Shown: positions 44,711 to 57,283, numbered from the stretch's first letter. The stretch: DNA of 64,000 nucleotides from Aporrectodea caliginosa (GCA_020284085.1 JACEVL010000048.1:659694-723693); one strand, 5' to 3'. Numbers and translations: made by a program. Notes: generated by a model from the letters alone, not told the origin.

Positions 44711-46425
44711 CTAGACTGGTCCAAACTTATATGGGGAAATATATTTTTTCAAAATATGCTGCTCCACAAGGCTGCCCCTGTTACACTTGACTAGAAGATT
44801 CTGTGTTGAAAAAATTGAAGAGATCTGAGCATGTTTAGAGGTCGCTAGGTTTTGACACTTTCTGTAGAAATTGCAAAAATTGCGCATCTCACGCGTTAAT
44901 AGCTTCATTATGAATTAAAATAAGCACCCATGAACACCAAGCACCATCTTTCTAAATCATGACCAATATGCCAACTATATTTAAGTAAATAAAAGAATAA
45001 TAAGCTTATTTACAAATAAAACACTTATTTCAAGTTCTTTCTGATAGATAAACGGTTGTTGGATTATAACTAATTTTTAAATGTTGCATGCCACCTTTTC
45101 ATCACAATTCGTTTCATATGCAATTGTATTGTTCAATATTGCTCTGTATGCTGCTAATTTAGCGTGATTCGAGTACTTTTTTCGTCTGTGAAGCCAGCCT
45201 TGAATATGAAATAAGCTTATAGCACATTTTTTTCACTTTCTGCAATAAAAGCTCGTACGTTACTAAACGGCAGCTATGGTGAAACTGGCATCAACAAGGA
45301 TTTCCTCACAATGTTGTCTGTTAGGGATGCCTGACAAACACTTTCTTGGGTCTGAACTCCTAAAAATTGGGCTTTCCTGAGGAATTTAATATTTCATTAC
45401 CAGAATAGACTATAACTTTTGGTGAGGCCACGAAGGCAATAATAGTCGCTGCGTTGGTAATTCGGGAGGAGGCTAGAATCCCCGCACAGTGTGTAGATTC
45501 GGGTGTTCGCCAACTGTGGAAGTTGTATGAACACAAATTTGTGCTGATTCAAGGAGTTACAGTATGAGTTCGATTTAATTAACTCTTTCAGTCATCATCT
45601 CCGCTATTTCTTCGAAGCGTGTCACTGAAGACATCGAGGCTGCTCTGGTAATACAATCTCATTTACCCACCTAATCCGCTATCCATGTAGCGTCTGGACA
45701 GGAAATCCTTCGACCATCAGACTCCACTGGAAGAGTATGTCACAAGGAGATCTTTAAAACTGCTTGATCTTTTACCATCCAGGGTCAAGAACAACCCACA
45801 GCCTTCCTATCAAAGTCCTTTACTCCATGACCACTGGACCCTACTTCCCAGTCGATGAAGGCAAATGTCAAACTGTTGATGGTCGTCAATGACTGCGCAG
45901 AACGTGGAGTGGCTCTGATCCATTCTTACAATGATATACTAAGAATGAGTCACAGAAACAATACTTGCTGCAACTTGTCTCCAGTCATCGGACAAAATTT
46001 TCTGTTCCAATAAAGGCAAAATGAAAGAATAGTAGGTTGCGGGTTTTCCAGTACTTCAATGACGGGATTTATGCAGACTGGATTACTTCTTTAATTATCC
46101 AAAATTATATTTTATTACAAACGTAATGCAGCCTGACTAAGCAGTAACACTGCAGTATATATTTCTAAATTGGGCTGTTTATTTTTCAAAATAATAACTG
46201 ACTTGAAAATAATTTATAACCGATTTGAAAAAAAATCAAAATTATACATGTTTTTGACAAGTTCACACTATTATATGATTATGGCAAAAAGTCGAAAAAC
46301 ATAGCGACCTCTAAACATAATCAAATCTTTCCTAAATTGTGCAAACAGACTCATGTTTTCATGTGTACCAAGGGCAACCTTGTGGAGCAATGTATTTCCA
46401 ACTTTTAATTTTTTGAACCAGTCTA
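44711..46425. mobile_element. DNA element with inverted termini of about 150 bp
   Basis: CTAGACTGGTCCAAA at the left matches inverted GAACCAGTCTAG at the right. The arms also share GCTCCACAAGG.TGCCC and ATGTTTAGAGGTCGCTA. No target duplication is obvious. A decayed plus-strand coding remnant lies inside (45690-46040). Confidence 0.7.
45690..46040 (+). pseudogene. Decayed coding remnant inside the 44711-46425 element
   Basis: Fragments LEEYVTRRSLKLLDLLPS and VVNDCAERGVALIHSYND are readable in different frames, followed by a stop. I recall a similar NDxAERG block near the C-terminus of repetitive, uncharacterised invertebrate proteins, but I cannot name the family. The remnant could be what is left of the element's own protein. 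Confidence 0.4.
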
Positions 46426-48030
46426 GGCCTCAGCATGCAAGATCTACAGAATATACAAACAAAGGCCAAGACAATGGAGAACTTATTGGCCTACCAATAG
46501 CTAAGACACAATGTTTTTATGTGCTTATGCACGACAGCGTAAGTACCGAAATCTAAAAACAACCGAAAAGGATGAAATCGTACCTACCATCGCCAAGTTG
46601 TGATATGACACTTAATTGATTTTTTTTACCATTTCGTTATTTCAACAGCTTCTGTTATGTCGACGATGACAAGAAATAACAAGCTCTATTGCTCTGCTTG
46701 TAGGCTAAGCAATTTTCTGCAAAGAGTATTTATTAAAATACAAAATATTTAATAATTGAAACATTTGTTTAACACATGAGTTTCAAGCAAACTTCATTTA
46801 TAAATATTCAAAGTCACGACACCATAATCTTGTCAGACTTTGTTATGCGACCTGTTAGTACAGAAACCGTTATCTACAAGAATGCCAAACTGACAGCTTT
46901 AGCAACAGCCTACATTTCCTATTTATGCGATTTTCGATATGAGAAAGCGAGCTAGAATGTTAATCATTAAGGTCGGGTTCATGTAAATGGCAGTTGTTTC
47001 GAATATATTTTCTCTGCTTACGCTCAATAGCGGACTGTATACTTTTTGTTACTTAGCACTAAAATAATTGGAGACGATATCATTTATAACATATTTAGTG
47101 AGATAAATTAGTTTAATAGTTGCGCCCTAGCAAAACTAAAAGCAGTTCGAAAAGATATCGGTAGCTTGCTTGCATTTATGCCGGGTGGTAGATTTACATG
47201 TGAAAGTCGCCATGATTTAAACTAATCGTAATCTTCAACTCCTAAATCCTAGGACGCCACGCGAAAGCCAAGCGCAGGGCACAAGCTTATTCACGAGCGC
47301 TTAGCTTACCTCTATAAAACTCTATCGCGAATATATCTTGTTTGTGGAGAATTGCCCCTAAATCCACTTATTAATTCTGCATTGTCTGCATAGCACATAG
47401 ATAAAATCAGATGACTTTCTTTCTTGAACTTAATTATGCTAGTTTTCGTGCGCACTTACCAGCTGTTTATTACTTACTCTCTGAATTATTTTCCTCTTGA
47501 AATAGGGTCACTGTCGGCATATAGCCTAATCAGCATAAACATATTTCAACGCAGATTTGATATGAAGGGAAGGCTGTTGGAATAAATTACACCTGATTAG
47601 GCATAGACTATATACATATATTATATATAGAATACATAATATATACATATATACATAAGTATAAGCGATGCTAAAGTTGTCTCGCAAATTTTTCATCAGA
47701 TAAGACTTCTGTATATCAGTGATACAGCCTCGACAACACCTGGCCTGCCTGTCGTCGATCATCATCACGAATTACTACACCCAATCCGAAAGTGCACGGT
47801 ATTGCGCTAAGCATTCAACTGAACGTTCTGGCTTTCTATTTAGTATTGTAGAATTGTAGGCCTAGAATAATTTTCGCAGAATAATAGCAGACCCATTATA
47901 GCTCCAGTTCATAGCTCCAGAATGCATGGTTGAGGATCGACAAAATGTTACGTCAGATATGGTATGGCACGGTATGACATGTTATGCTTACGCAGGATTT
48001 GGTATGGTATAGTTCAGTACTGTATGATAC
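46426..48030. other. No supportable gene
   Basis: A LINE-tail-like segment with GCAGGGCACAAGCTTATTCA lies at about 47268-47305. TATGGTATGG-like short repeats are at 47955-48025. Nothing else is recognised. Confidence 0.4.
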
Positions 48031-48032
48031 GG

Positions 48033-48170
48033 GTAATAATGATTCATTCATTCATAAATTTATATAGCGCCCCTTCAGAGGACTACTCAGAGGCGCTCCC
48101 GACTCCAGCACGGCCACAAAGTACAGTTTTTGAGCTTAGTAAAGAAAGCTTCAGTAAAAGTCACAGGGAG
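48033..48170 (-). mobile_element. LINE 3' end fragment
   Basis: On the minus strand GTGCTGGAGTCGGGAGCGCC, TCTGAGTAG, GGGGCGCTATATAAAT and (ATGA)n match the 3' tail of the LINE at 32225. It is heavily 5'-truncated. Confidence 0.75.
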
Positions 48171-48330
48171 CAACTTGTCATCCATACATAATATGAATTG
48201 TAATCATACTGCGTACTTGTCAGTTTGAAATTATAAAAATATTTTTTTTATATGATATTGTTAGACCTATGTTAAGTGGCTAATGAAGGCGTTTTGCATT
48301 TAGCCCAAACTAAACAGAACGACATTACCA

Positions 48331-48920
48331 TGTTGAAACTTTTGCGTAAACATGTTTTAGTTTACGTATACAATCAGCATAACGATTGGCCCTTAGAGAC
48401 AAAGAACGAACAACGGCGACCAGATGAAGGACTGGTCAACGGGAATAGGAACGACGCAGATCCATCGGATGAACCGACAGTCAATGAGACTTGGACGGCA
48501 ATCAGAAAGGTAAGTTATTCGGAAAGGCTTCACCAGGTGATCTGTCAACATAATCTCATCACGTTGTTTTCACATGATAAGCGTGATGAACTACGTAGAC
48601 CAGTGTCTTGTGAAGCTAATAAACCAAATAACCTCAGACAAACTGCAGCTGTTCTTTCGATAACATTGCGCTTGGCACGTTTTAATCGTCTGGTATTCGA
48701 TTTTTACAGCATGACGTCCAACTCTTGGTGCACTAACACAAGCAATATTTTATCAATCGACAAACTACGTCTACTGTCCTTTGTTTTATTAGATGGTATA
48801 AGATCGATTAATAGATGCAGCACTGCGGGACAGAAATCAGCAAACGGCGCCGTTTCGATTTTCTCTGGTTTACTGGATTATGCAGTCTATACGAATACGG
48901 CATCCAATGTAATGTTATAG
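48331..48920 (+). CDS. Unidentified open frame, possible exon
   Basis: The frame is open from a GTG codon at 48276 to TAA at 48920; the first ATG is at 48331. It has no recognisable domain and no signal peptide. A textbook donor AAG|GTAAGT occurs in frame at 48509, so a shorter coding exon (48331-48509, about 60 mostly hydrophilic codons after an initial basic and hydrophobic stretch) is as likely as the whole frame. A LINE remnant begins just downstream. The length is unusual for this AT-rich window but could be chance. Confidence 0.25.
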
Positions 48921-48929
48921 AAAACTCTC

Positions 48930-49912
48930 TGGCACCACCACACAACACCTGTTCTCGAATCACTACAGAGGCTAAAACTCCCTCACCGCATCCATTGTAT
49001 TTCTTATGTATTACCTACAACGCCCTTCAAACCTCTCAACCCTCAGCTTTTCACCATCGAAGCACCCAGGTCTACTCGTTCCTCGCCACATCTTTCTCTA
49101 TCTCGACATCCAATCTCCTCCTCTGCAACCTCCTTAAGCTATGCTACGTCAGCTCTTTGTAACGAACTCCCAACAGATCTCAACCAGTCTTCTCCTCCTC
49201 GTTTTCTCTCGAATGTAACTCTCATTTCTCCTCCGCTTGCCCTCTCTCCTGCAGCTTTCCAATCTCGACTGAAAACCGAACTCTACAAGCTATCCTATTC
49301 CGATTCCTCTCCTGCGCCGCCCCACTACCGCAGTCATCAACGATTTGCAACGTAGCACGACGCTCTCTCCTCGGCTTGACCTCACAGCATCTAGCCAACG
49401 GCGTCCCATAGAGATGATAGAGTGTCGATTTATCGATATGTGCAATATTATAATGGCCACAGAGTGCATCTCAAAACGTCACCGGTGCAGTGTGCAGTAC
49501 TCTCGGTGCCATTTACACAAATCAAACTAATGACACCCCATAGAGTGTCAAATTAAGCAAGATAGCATAATAAATCCTTGGGTACCAGTCTAAAACCGTC
49601 ACCCAAACAACTATCACAGTGCTCCAAATGAGGCTGATAATTAAACGATATGTCGGCGCTCCATAGAGTGCCAAAACGAAGAAGTCACCCACAGCGGCCC
49701 AAGTGGTGTCAATCTGTAATGTCACCACGACACTACACAGAGTGTCAACCAAAATGCTGCTAGGCCAACAATGAATAATTTAGAAACCTGCCCTCTTTAA
49801 AAGCGTATCTCTGATTCAGTGTTGAACTTGTTAAAGCGCCCTTGTAACGGCATGTGCCGTGTTACGGCGCTGTATAAATTGTCGTAGTCATTCATTCATT
49901 CATTCATTCATT
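48930..49912 (+). pseudogene. LINE remnant, C-terminal ORF2 and 3' tail
   Basis: Frames read TPVLESLQRLKLPHRIH, CNELPTDL and FQSRLKTELYKLSY, the end of a LINE ORF2. The 3' end is CGGCGCTGTATAAATTGTCG followed by (ATTC)n. An insert of degenerate repeat DNA (49400-49760) separates the protein part from the tail. Confidence 0.65.
49400..49760. repeat. Degenerate array of CATAGAGTGTCAAA-like motifs
   Basis: Variants at about 49410, 49459, 49539, 49661 and 49736 (ATAGAGTGTC, ACAGAGTGCA, CATAGAGTGTCAAA, CATAGAGTGCCAAA, CACAGAGTGTCAACC) recur at irregular spacing within the LINE remnant. Confidence 0.45.
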
Positions 49913-50089
49913 TAGTATTTAACTTTCTAATGCTTGAACTCTATACTTCATGCTGCATGAAGGTCGAAGAGCAAAGTTTGACTGATATAATATTATTGAA
50001 ATAGGCTATTACAAATTAAGCGACTTCATGTGTGACGATTTTGCCTCAGTAAATCCATTTAATCGCAAATAAATAATAAATAAGTAAGT

Positions 50090-50200
50090 ATTGTGTATGA
50101 ATTCTTATGTATGAATTTATGGATGCATGTACGCGTGTATGTTTGTGTGTATGCGTGTATGTACATTATGTGTTAGCATGAATATATGTATCTGTGCCTC
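50090..50200. repeat. TATG/TGTG-rich simple repeat
   Basis: Short TGTATG and TGTGTA units create spurious Cys/Met-rich frames. Confidence 0.7.
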
Positions 50201-50630
50201 CTCCAAAAGACTCACTCATATATATCGGCGCATGAGCCGCTTGGGCCCTCTGGTGTTCAGGGATTGCAGCTATGGACGGGCGCCAGCGACCTGCGCAAGC
50301 AGACGATGCCAAACTGTTCTGTTCTTAGTCTTCTTAGATCTTTGTCATTACTTGCATCTGTGAGTTGGTCTGATTCAGATAAATAGAGAAGGTTGAATCC
50401 CCCCGGTGATGCTCGAACTTAGAAGTTCTCGCACAGACGTTTTTGTTTCATAGACGGTTAACTTATCAGTATCGTATTAGGCCTATAATTATAATGTGTG
50501 TGCATGTGTTTTCATTGGTAAGTGCGCGTGTTGCAAGAAGTTGTCAAGAAGCGTAGAGAATTAAAGCATCTTTACGATAAAAATCTATATCTAAAACTTA
50601 GTCATTACTCACAGATGTCATTACTCACAG

Positions 50631-50849
50631 ATGCGAACAGACGATGTTAGCTCCAAGAGGCGACAAAACTATCGAAAAATCTATATTCACGAAGAGAAAC
50701 ACAACGTACAGAACAATCGATTGAGAAAAATGGTTGAAGATGACCAAGAGACGTCATCCAAACAGGGAGTCAAAACTACTGATCTGGAGACTGACAAAAC
50801 GACTATCACGCAGACCCAACAAATGACATCCAGTCTGAACACAGATTAA
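50631..50849 (+). CDS. Unidentified hydrophilic open frame
   Basis: 72 codons, rich in Lys, Asp, Thr and Gln, start directly after a possible acceptor (ACTCACAG|ATG). Phase 0 would fit the donor at 48509, so the two could be exons of one small gene, but no motif supports this. Confidence 0.2.
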   Translation: MRTDDVSSKRRQNYRKIYIHEEKHNVQNNRLRKMVEDDQETSSKQGVKTTDLETDKTTITQTQQMTSSLNTD

Positions 50850-50884
50850 ACACACATACTTATCTAGCCCCATCCTATGCATCC

Positions 50885-51435
50885 TTAGTATGAATGTATA
50901 TATGTACAATACATATAGACCCAAGTGTACATGCATATATATATATATGAGTGTATCTGCCTTTGTAAGTATGTATGCATGTATAACTGCTTATATATGT
51001 GAATCAATATATGTATGTATGTATGTATGTATGAGATGGTATTACATTCCTAGGTATAATCGGCTCGATTGTTAGCATTCTGGGTCATCGAGCAATGTAT
51101 GTCAACTGGCCCGTTTGTTTTCCCAAGGCTTTAAAATTTGCCACTTGCGCATAGTGCTGGGCCGGCCGTTGCTAATGTTTACTCATCGCGAAGTATCCGA
51201 CTAGTGTATGCACTATTTAATTATTAAACCACGTATGCGTCTTTCTCCTCGTCCCCGTATACCGGTTGTTCTTGTCTAAGGAGAGCCATGCAGGATCACG
51301 GGCTCTTCTTAACAATATATTTTCGCATTGTGGTATCTCATGTAGGCCTAAGTGAACGAATATGCATGTATGTATGTTCATATTATAGGTATGTATGTAT
51401 GTATGTATGTATGTATGTATGTATGATCACTTGTT
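50885..51435. repeat. TATG microsatellites and spacer
   Basis: TATG/TGTA runs occur at 50920-51030 and 51365-51425. Between them is unassigned DNA that includes a fragment TTTTCCCAAGGCTTTAA near 51119, also seen in the repeats at 18.9 and 43.9 kb. Confidence 0.6.
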
Positions 51436-51689
51436 ATAGCGCCCCTTCAAGATTCTACTCAGAGGCGCTTCCGATAACAGCGCGGACACTGAATCGGAGT
51501 TTCACGCCGAAGCGCATGAGCAATTGCGAGTGAAGGACTTTCCCATGGTCCCTACGCGGCGGCTTGAGGTGGATTCGAACCCGCAACCCTCCGGCTGCAA
51601 GGCACCAAACATGCCCCCATTGAGGTGGATTCGAACCCGCAACCCTCCAGCTACAAGGCACCGAACATACCTCTACACCACAGCGCTTC
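51436..51689 (-). mobile_element. tRNA-derived SINE with a duplicated head segment
   Basis: On the minus strand the body and tail are as in the 29407 copy. A segment of about 56 bp covering box B (GGTTCGAATCCACCTC) is present twice (51565-51619 and 51620-51675). Confidence 0.85.
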
Positions 51690-52350
51690 ATAGGTACCCA
51701 TGATGATATATTTGTTGTGTAAGTAAAGATGCAGGTAGATCTATGTATTAATTAATGCATGTTTGTTTATATTTTAGGTACAGATAATGGTATGTGGGTT
51801 ATGCAAGTAAGTTTGTAAGTATGTATATGTGTATTTCTGCATGCTTGAATGTATGAATCCAAGTCGTACAGTCTGCGCCCATGTTTACCATCATCATTCG
51901 CTCTCCAGGGAGGACGTAAGCCAGTACTTATTGAGTCTGAGGTATTAGACGCTTGATCAGTATATCAGATTCGACCGTGTATTAGTCGCCCTAATATCAT
52001 GGAAAGCTAGCAGAGTCTTGCTCAGAAAGGTCTGAGATCAGTTTTAGCAGAACTGGCTCGGTTGAATTTCCCTCTAATCTAATAATTATTATAGTTTTGA
52101 CACGACATCACTTGCCTCTATAGTTTAGGTGTAGTTTACAGCATGTGTATGTAACTTTTAATCAGTTATCACTTATGTAGTCTATTTTGACAATTATTAT
52201 TTTTAAGGGGTTGAAAATTAGAATTGAATTGGAAAAAAATTATTAGAAATAAACAATGTTGGGATGAGTTGTAAGTTTGAAGATATAAATAGAATAGTAA
52301 ATAGTACCGATAGGACATGCACTATTATCAAATAGTAATTATCCGTGGAC

Positions 52351-52584
52351 TATTCATTCATTCATTTATTCATTTCAGATATTTATATAGCGCCCCTTCA
52401 AGAATTCTACTCAGAGGCGCTCCCGTAGTCGGGAGCGCCTCTGAGTAGAGTTTCACGCCGAAGCGCATGAGCAATTGCGAGTTAAGGACTTGCCCAGGGT
52501 CCCTACGTGGCGGCTTGATGTGGATTCGAACTTGCAACCCTCCGACTGCAAGGCACCGAACATACCCTACACCACCACGCCCCA
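52351..52584 (-). mobile_element. tRNA-derived SINE with a rearranged tail
   Basis: The head and body are typical. The region before the tail is replaced by a 44-nt palindrome (52406-52449) made of the tail sequence and its inverse. The tail ends in (AATG)n. Confidence 0.85.
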
Positions 52585-54560
52585 CAAATTGACTATTGCA
52601 AATACAGCACGAATATTGAAAGACTACAGCATTAACATAACAGTTAGTGGTTCTGGTTAACCTTAGCCTGTAACAAGTTGCGACCTGTCAGCTTGGTGTT
52701 GTGAATAAACGAAATTGATTGATTGATTGATTGAGGAGGTTACATGTGGTATTGCATTCAAGGCATGGCATGGCGAGAAATGTCTGAATCAAGCAAAATG
52801 TCGGTCTATTTGAGATTGGCAGTACAATGCGCAATTCTGAATTTCATATTGTCGATTTTCTAAAAGAAAAAAAAGAGAAGTCAGAACATTGTTTCTATTG
52901 GAATTGTTTCGACCGTTGGCATTTGACAGCATCATTTTGAAGGCAGAAGCCACATGGTAATATGCGCCATCTACCCAGAGAATTTTGAATTCTATCAAAC
53001 TGGCTGCACCTAGAGAGAGCACCTAGAATCGTTTGTGAGCATATGCAATGCGACATCGATGACTGTAACGCTGTCGATCATCCTCAAGGCCTGATGCTAT
53101 CCATCTGCGCTCTAGCTGACGACTTTATCTTATCGCCCGTGGGGGCTTCGGTAGAATCATCTTGTCACCGTTTAGAAAGACGCCGATTAAATAATCATAC
53201 TCAAATGCACCATTTTCTAGTCGATTGTAACTAGCCGTTGCTATGGTATGACGATTAATGTCTGGTTTGACATAAGAGGACTTTGTATAGGATTCAACTG
53301 TTCTAAGGCTTAAATCCCTGTAGTAAACTAACTTTTAAAATTTCACACGTATTTTACGAAGACTACATCTGCCTTTCCGTTCTGCACATAAATCCGGCTA
53401 AAACGTATCTTAAGTTTGTTGCAATGCAACAAAGCAATGTAATTACGACATTGTGATATGTTATGCAATCAATGTGTTATAGCATCGTCGGCGGTGAGCT
53501 TCTCCTATGATTATATGTAATGTCGATTGCCAGCACAAGTGGAAAGATTGTGCGAAGAGTTAGACAGAGGCAGAGCTTCAGTTGTGTTGTTAAAACGTGG
53601 ACACTCTTGGCGGAAATCTGTCCAACGCACTTTGGCCAGCGAAACTCAGTACCTAAAATCTTATTACCCATGTTTGTCTAAGCAGGTGGCTTGATGATAT
53701 CGATTGAATTTGATGACCGATAACCACAGTCAACGAGAGTCACCAGATAGCGAATTGATGCAGTCTATGAGATTCTATGGGAACACGAGATGGCAAGGTT
53801 TGAATTGGACGTTCACCGATCTTGAGCCACTTGGCGCAGTGTAAAGTTGGCACGGCCAGACGATCAACGTTTTTGATGATCATCTGAAGACGATTAGAAT
53901 TGACATTTGGAAAGATCGATGACAGTACAGTAGCCTGGCCAAGGTGAAACTGTAGTAGTCCGTGTGGCTTAAGATTAAAATTTACATAAGTTGACGTATC
54001 ATATCGCTTGACAAGATGGGAAATCAGATTTAAGTTGTTTCTGGGATCACAGAGCTAGTCCCTGCTAGCAATATGGGCTGAATTTTTGTAAATAAATCTA
54101 ATATTTAATGTAGGCTATTATAAGCGATAATAATAAATACAAAATTATACAAATAGGATATCAGCCTAAAGGATAACAGTTTACAGGTCCTCTTAGTTAA
54201 AGCAAACAGTCATTTTTGTGTACGAGTTTGTTTGGTTTCATAAAGCAGAAAGATAATAACTTATTAAAAATAATTTGAAAAATAATCAAAGTATATATCC
54301 CAAATTCCCATATATTCTAATGTAACGATTACTTCTGCCAAAGCCAGCTAGCCATCTGGATTATTTGCGACAAGATAGTTTGGTTAGATCTCACAGGTAA
54401 ACGTTATTATTTTTATCAGTTGCCGAAACTAATTTTCGGCTAGGACTGAACAGTTTGCGAAACTCGTCTGAGCCTGGCTACCGCCCAGGCAGTATTGTCA
54501 TTTGACTGTTATAATGTCAGCCTGTAATATTAATATTACCATGGCTACACGTTGACACAC
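52585..54560. other. No supportable gene
   Basis: A short ATTG repeat lies at 52715-52733. Open frames up to 77 codons have no recognisable features. Confidence 0.4.
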
Positions 54561-54564
54561 GTTC

Positions 54565-54684
54565 CCAATTTTCAAGGAATAAGCGACATGTTCTTATTAG
54601 ACAAGTCGCCCACATATGACACGGTTTAGGCCTAATTTTAATTTTAACAAAATAATATAACAGAAGTTGTAGCAATATTTTATT
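54565..54684 (-). promoter_or_regulatory. Gene D polyadenylation signal and conserved 3' block
   Basis: AATAAA on the minus strand (54679-54684) is followed, after about 70 bp, by ACTTGTCTAATAAGAACATG and TCGCTTATTCC, matching the 3' block of the other lectin genes. Confidence 0.55.
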
Positions 54685-54839
54685 TTAAAAGAAACTTCAC
54701 TTAAAAGTCTCAGTTAAGATAACAAGTACACTTTTTTCATAATTTCCAAGAACTTTCCATTTAATAGTTCGAGTGAGCTGAAGTCAGTATGACATCTTTT
54801 CATTAGATATATTGTTAATCGTGGGGGAACGAGACCTGC

Positions 54840-55135
54840 TTATGTGCTGGGTTGGTACTCGCACAATGGACATATCTTCAGGCTGCACCGTTCATCGTTC
54901 CAACCGAAGCCCTCATCGTACCAAATAAGCACGCAGTGCTCCCTAAATAGATGGCAATTTGGCTCACGTTTTCGCCAGTGGGTGAAATAAAATGGCAGAT
55001 TTCCCTGGCCTGGTACTTTCCATACGAAAGGATTCTTACTCTGATTCTGACATTTGTGTACGTTCCGACGTTGACCGCTTGTCCACACCATCCCTCCCTT
55101 GCGTTTAAGTTCAGGCGGTTTGCAAGCGCCGTGAC
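54840..55135 (-). CDS. Gene D exon 3: calcium-site half of the CTLD
   Basis: It follows acceptor AAATTCAG and contains VWTSGQRR, PFVWKVPGQGNLP, FTHWRKREPNC, FGWNDERC and KICPLCEYQPST before TAA. Confidence 0.9.
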
Positions 55136-57195
55136 CTGAATTTAAATAATTTAAAAACAAAAATTATATTAGGTGTCACTGTGCTGCTTGAATTTGTGGA
55201 AATTCTAATAAATATATGTTTCAAGAAATTCATTGTTATCGGCATTTATATAAAATTCTGATATACATTTTAAAGTGAATTCCTAGATTAACAATCATCC
55301 TGTACACACCGGTACCCGTGTCGGCTTGCTTACAAGTGACAACATTACAAAATAAATGGAAGTCAAAGTCGTTGTAGTCATTGGAATTATAAGCATTCTG
55401 CGTTTATATCAAATACTGACAGTGTATTATACTACGAAAGATATTAACAGAAACATTCGTTTGCATAATTCTATGCGGAATCATTAATTCGATGCAAAAT
55501 TTATTGCAAGGTGTGTTGGCCCAGTCATATTAGCATACGGATAGAACTGTTGTACTTTTTAACTTAAATAATAAGGAAAAATAATTGAAACACTGTGTCG
55601 CACAGATATTCGTACATTCTTTTATTCTGATGCGCTTCTATTGCCGACCACTGATTAATCTTCAAATTTTTTATTGCTACACTAGCTCCCTGCTTAGGAG
55701 AGAATAAAATTGAACATTCTCTTCCTGGGGTGGTGTCATTGATCGGCTCCGACAAAGTTCAGAAGCTAATGCTCTTGAGCTCATTGAGATCTGGAGGTGC
55801 CTTCCCTTCCGTATATCAACTCGAGTTCCTTGAAAAAGTTTCCACGGCACCTGAATGCTGTTCTGCATAACTTCGTTAATCCTACCTATTAAAACTGTCT
55901 AATAACGCACTTATTTCTAGCAGTGAGATAGTCACGCGCGCAGCGTCTTGGTAATGTATTTAAAACGCGTTTATTTAAGTGTATTGATACGTACATAGTA
56001 CATACATTAATTCGTACATACTGTAACAATGTCCTCAGCAACACAATTAATATGATCAGAAATGCACTTCCGATGCTGGCCTATATCAGAGATTTAAAAC
56101 TCGGGCTAGCACGGTCCTTGCACGGTCCACTGGGTCCAAAATGGTGGAGTATCCATTCAATCGGGCGAGGGGTGATGAAGGATCTCACCCGATCAATTCA
56201 CAAAAAAATCAACAGGGTCGAGGCTATGTAGCCTACATGTAAGTAGTTGCGAGGAACTGTTGTAAAGGAGCGTTGTTGGTGAACTTATATCATAGTAAGC
56301 TTGAAAGAAAGTTGAATTATCGACGTGTTCAGCAGAAAACTTCGAAAGTATCCGACGGTAGAAATCAACCCGAATCCAGGTCTTCACAAGATGGTGGTTG
56401 TCAAGAAAGGATGGTGAATTGGCGATTCAAGTGCAGTAACTACTGAGTACGGACTCATGAAAACAAGTCTTTGGCGGGGATGTTAGATGGGCCATAGAAT
56501 TATACATATAAGTCACTGGTTTAATGATGCTCGCGTAAATAAGATTACCTAATCATCATAGAGCCAACGATATTATTACAATTTAATTATTGAACTATTA
56601 CATTTAATTGAATCATTGAACTAATGCGAACCGACTGATTATCTATGAACAGATAATGATTGCCTATTCACAATACAATCTCAAAGGTAGGCTTGATCGT
56701 AAGATCCACCGCTAAGCAAAAAGCGTTTTTAATAGAAACCATAACCATAATTTTTATTGCTTCAAGTAGGCAACATCACAACATCACAAATAGATTATCC
56801 AATCGCCAACAAAAAGCAAAGGGTGAGAAACCGTTAAGGGACCCGCGTCCCGCTAACAGGTTTACCCATGTACATGGAAAAGGTAGCAACAGGTTATGTA
56901 CATAGCCTACATACGTACATACATCATTCTATACATGCATGTATATATTGTATATAAATGGGGGCCCGTGGCGCATTGGATAACATCTGGCACAGAGACC
57001 GAGAGTTACCGAGTTCGAGCCCCCGTTGGGCGGATATGCTTTGTAGGCTGCTATTAGCGCCGTTGTATTGCAGGCTGTCTGTTCTGTTAGTATAGTTAAG
57101 ATTTAAATTGCATAACATGTAAATGTACAGCGCAGTGCGTTTGTCAGGCGATTAATAAAGAAAATATTATATTATTATATTATTACTATTATTAC

Positions 57196-57283
<88 letters not shown>

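Noticed and set aside
56960..57030. Functional arginine tRNA gene
   Set aside because: The head resembles a tRNA but its stems are disrupted, and it continues into a SINE body with an A-rich tail.
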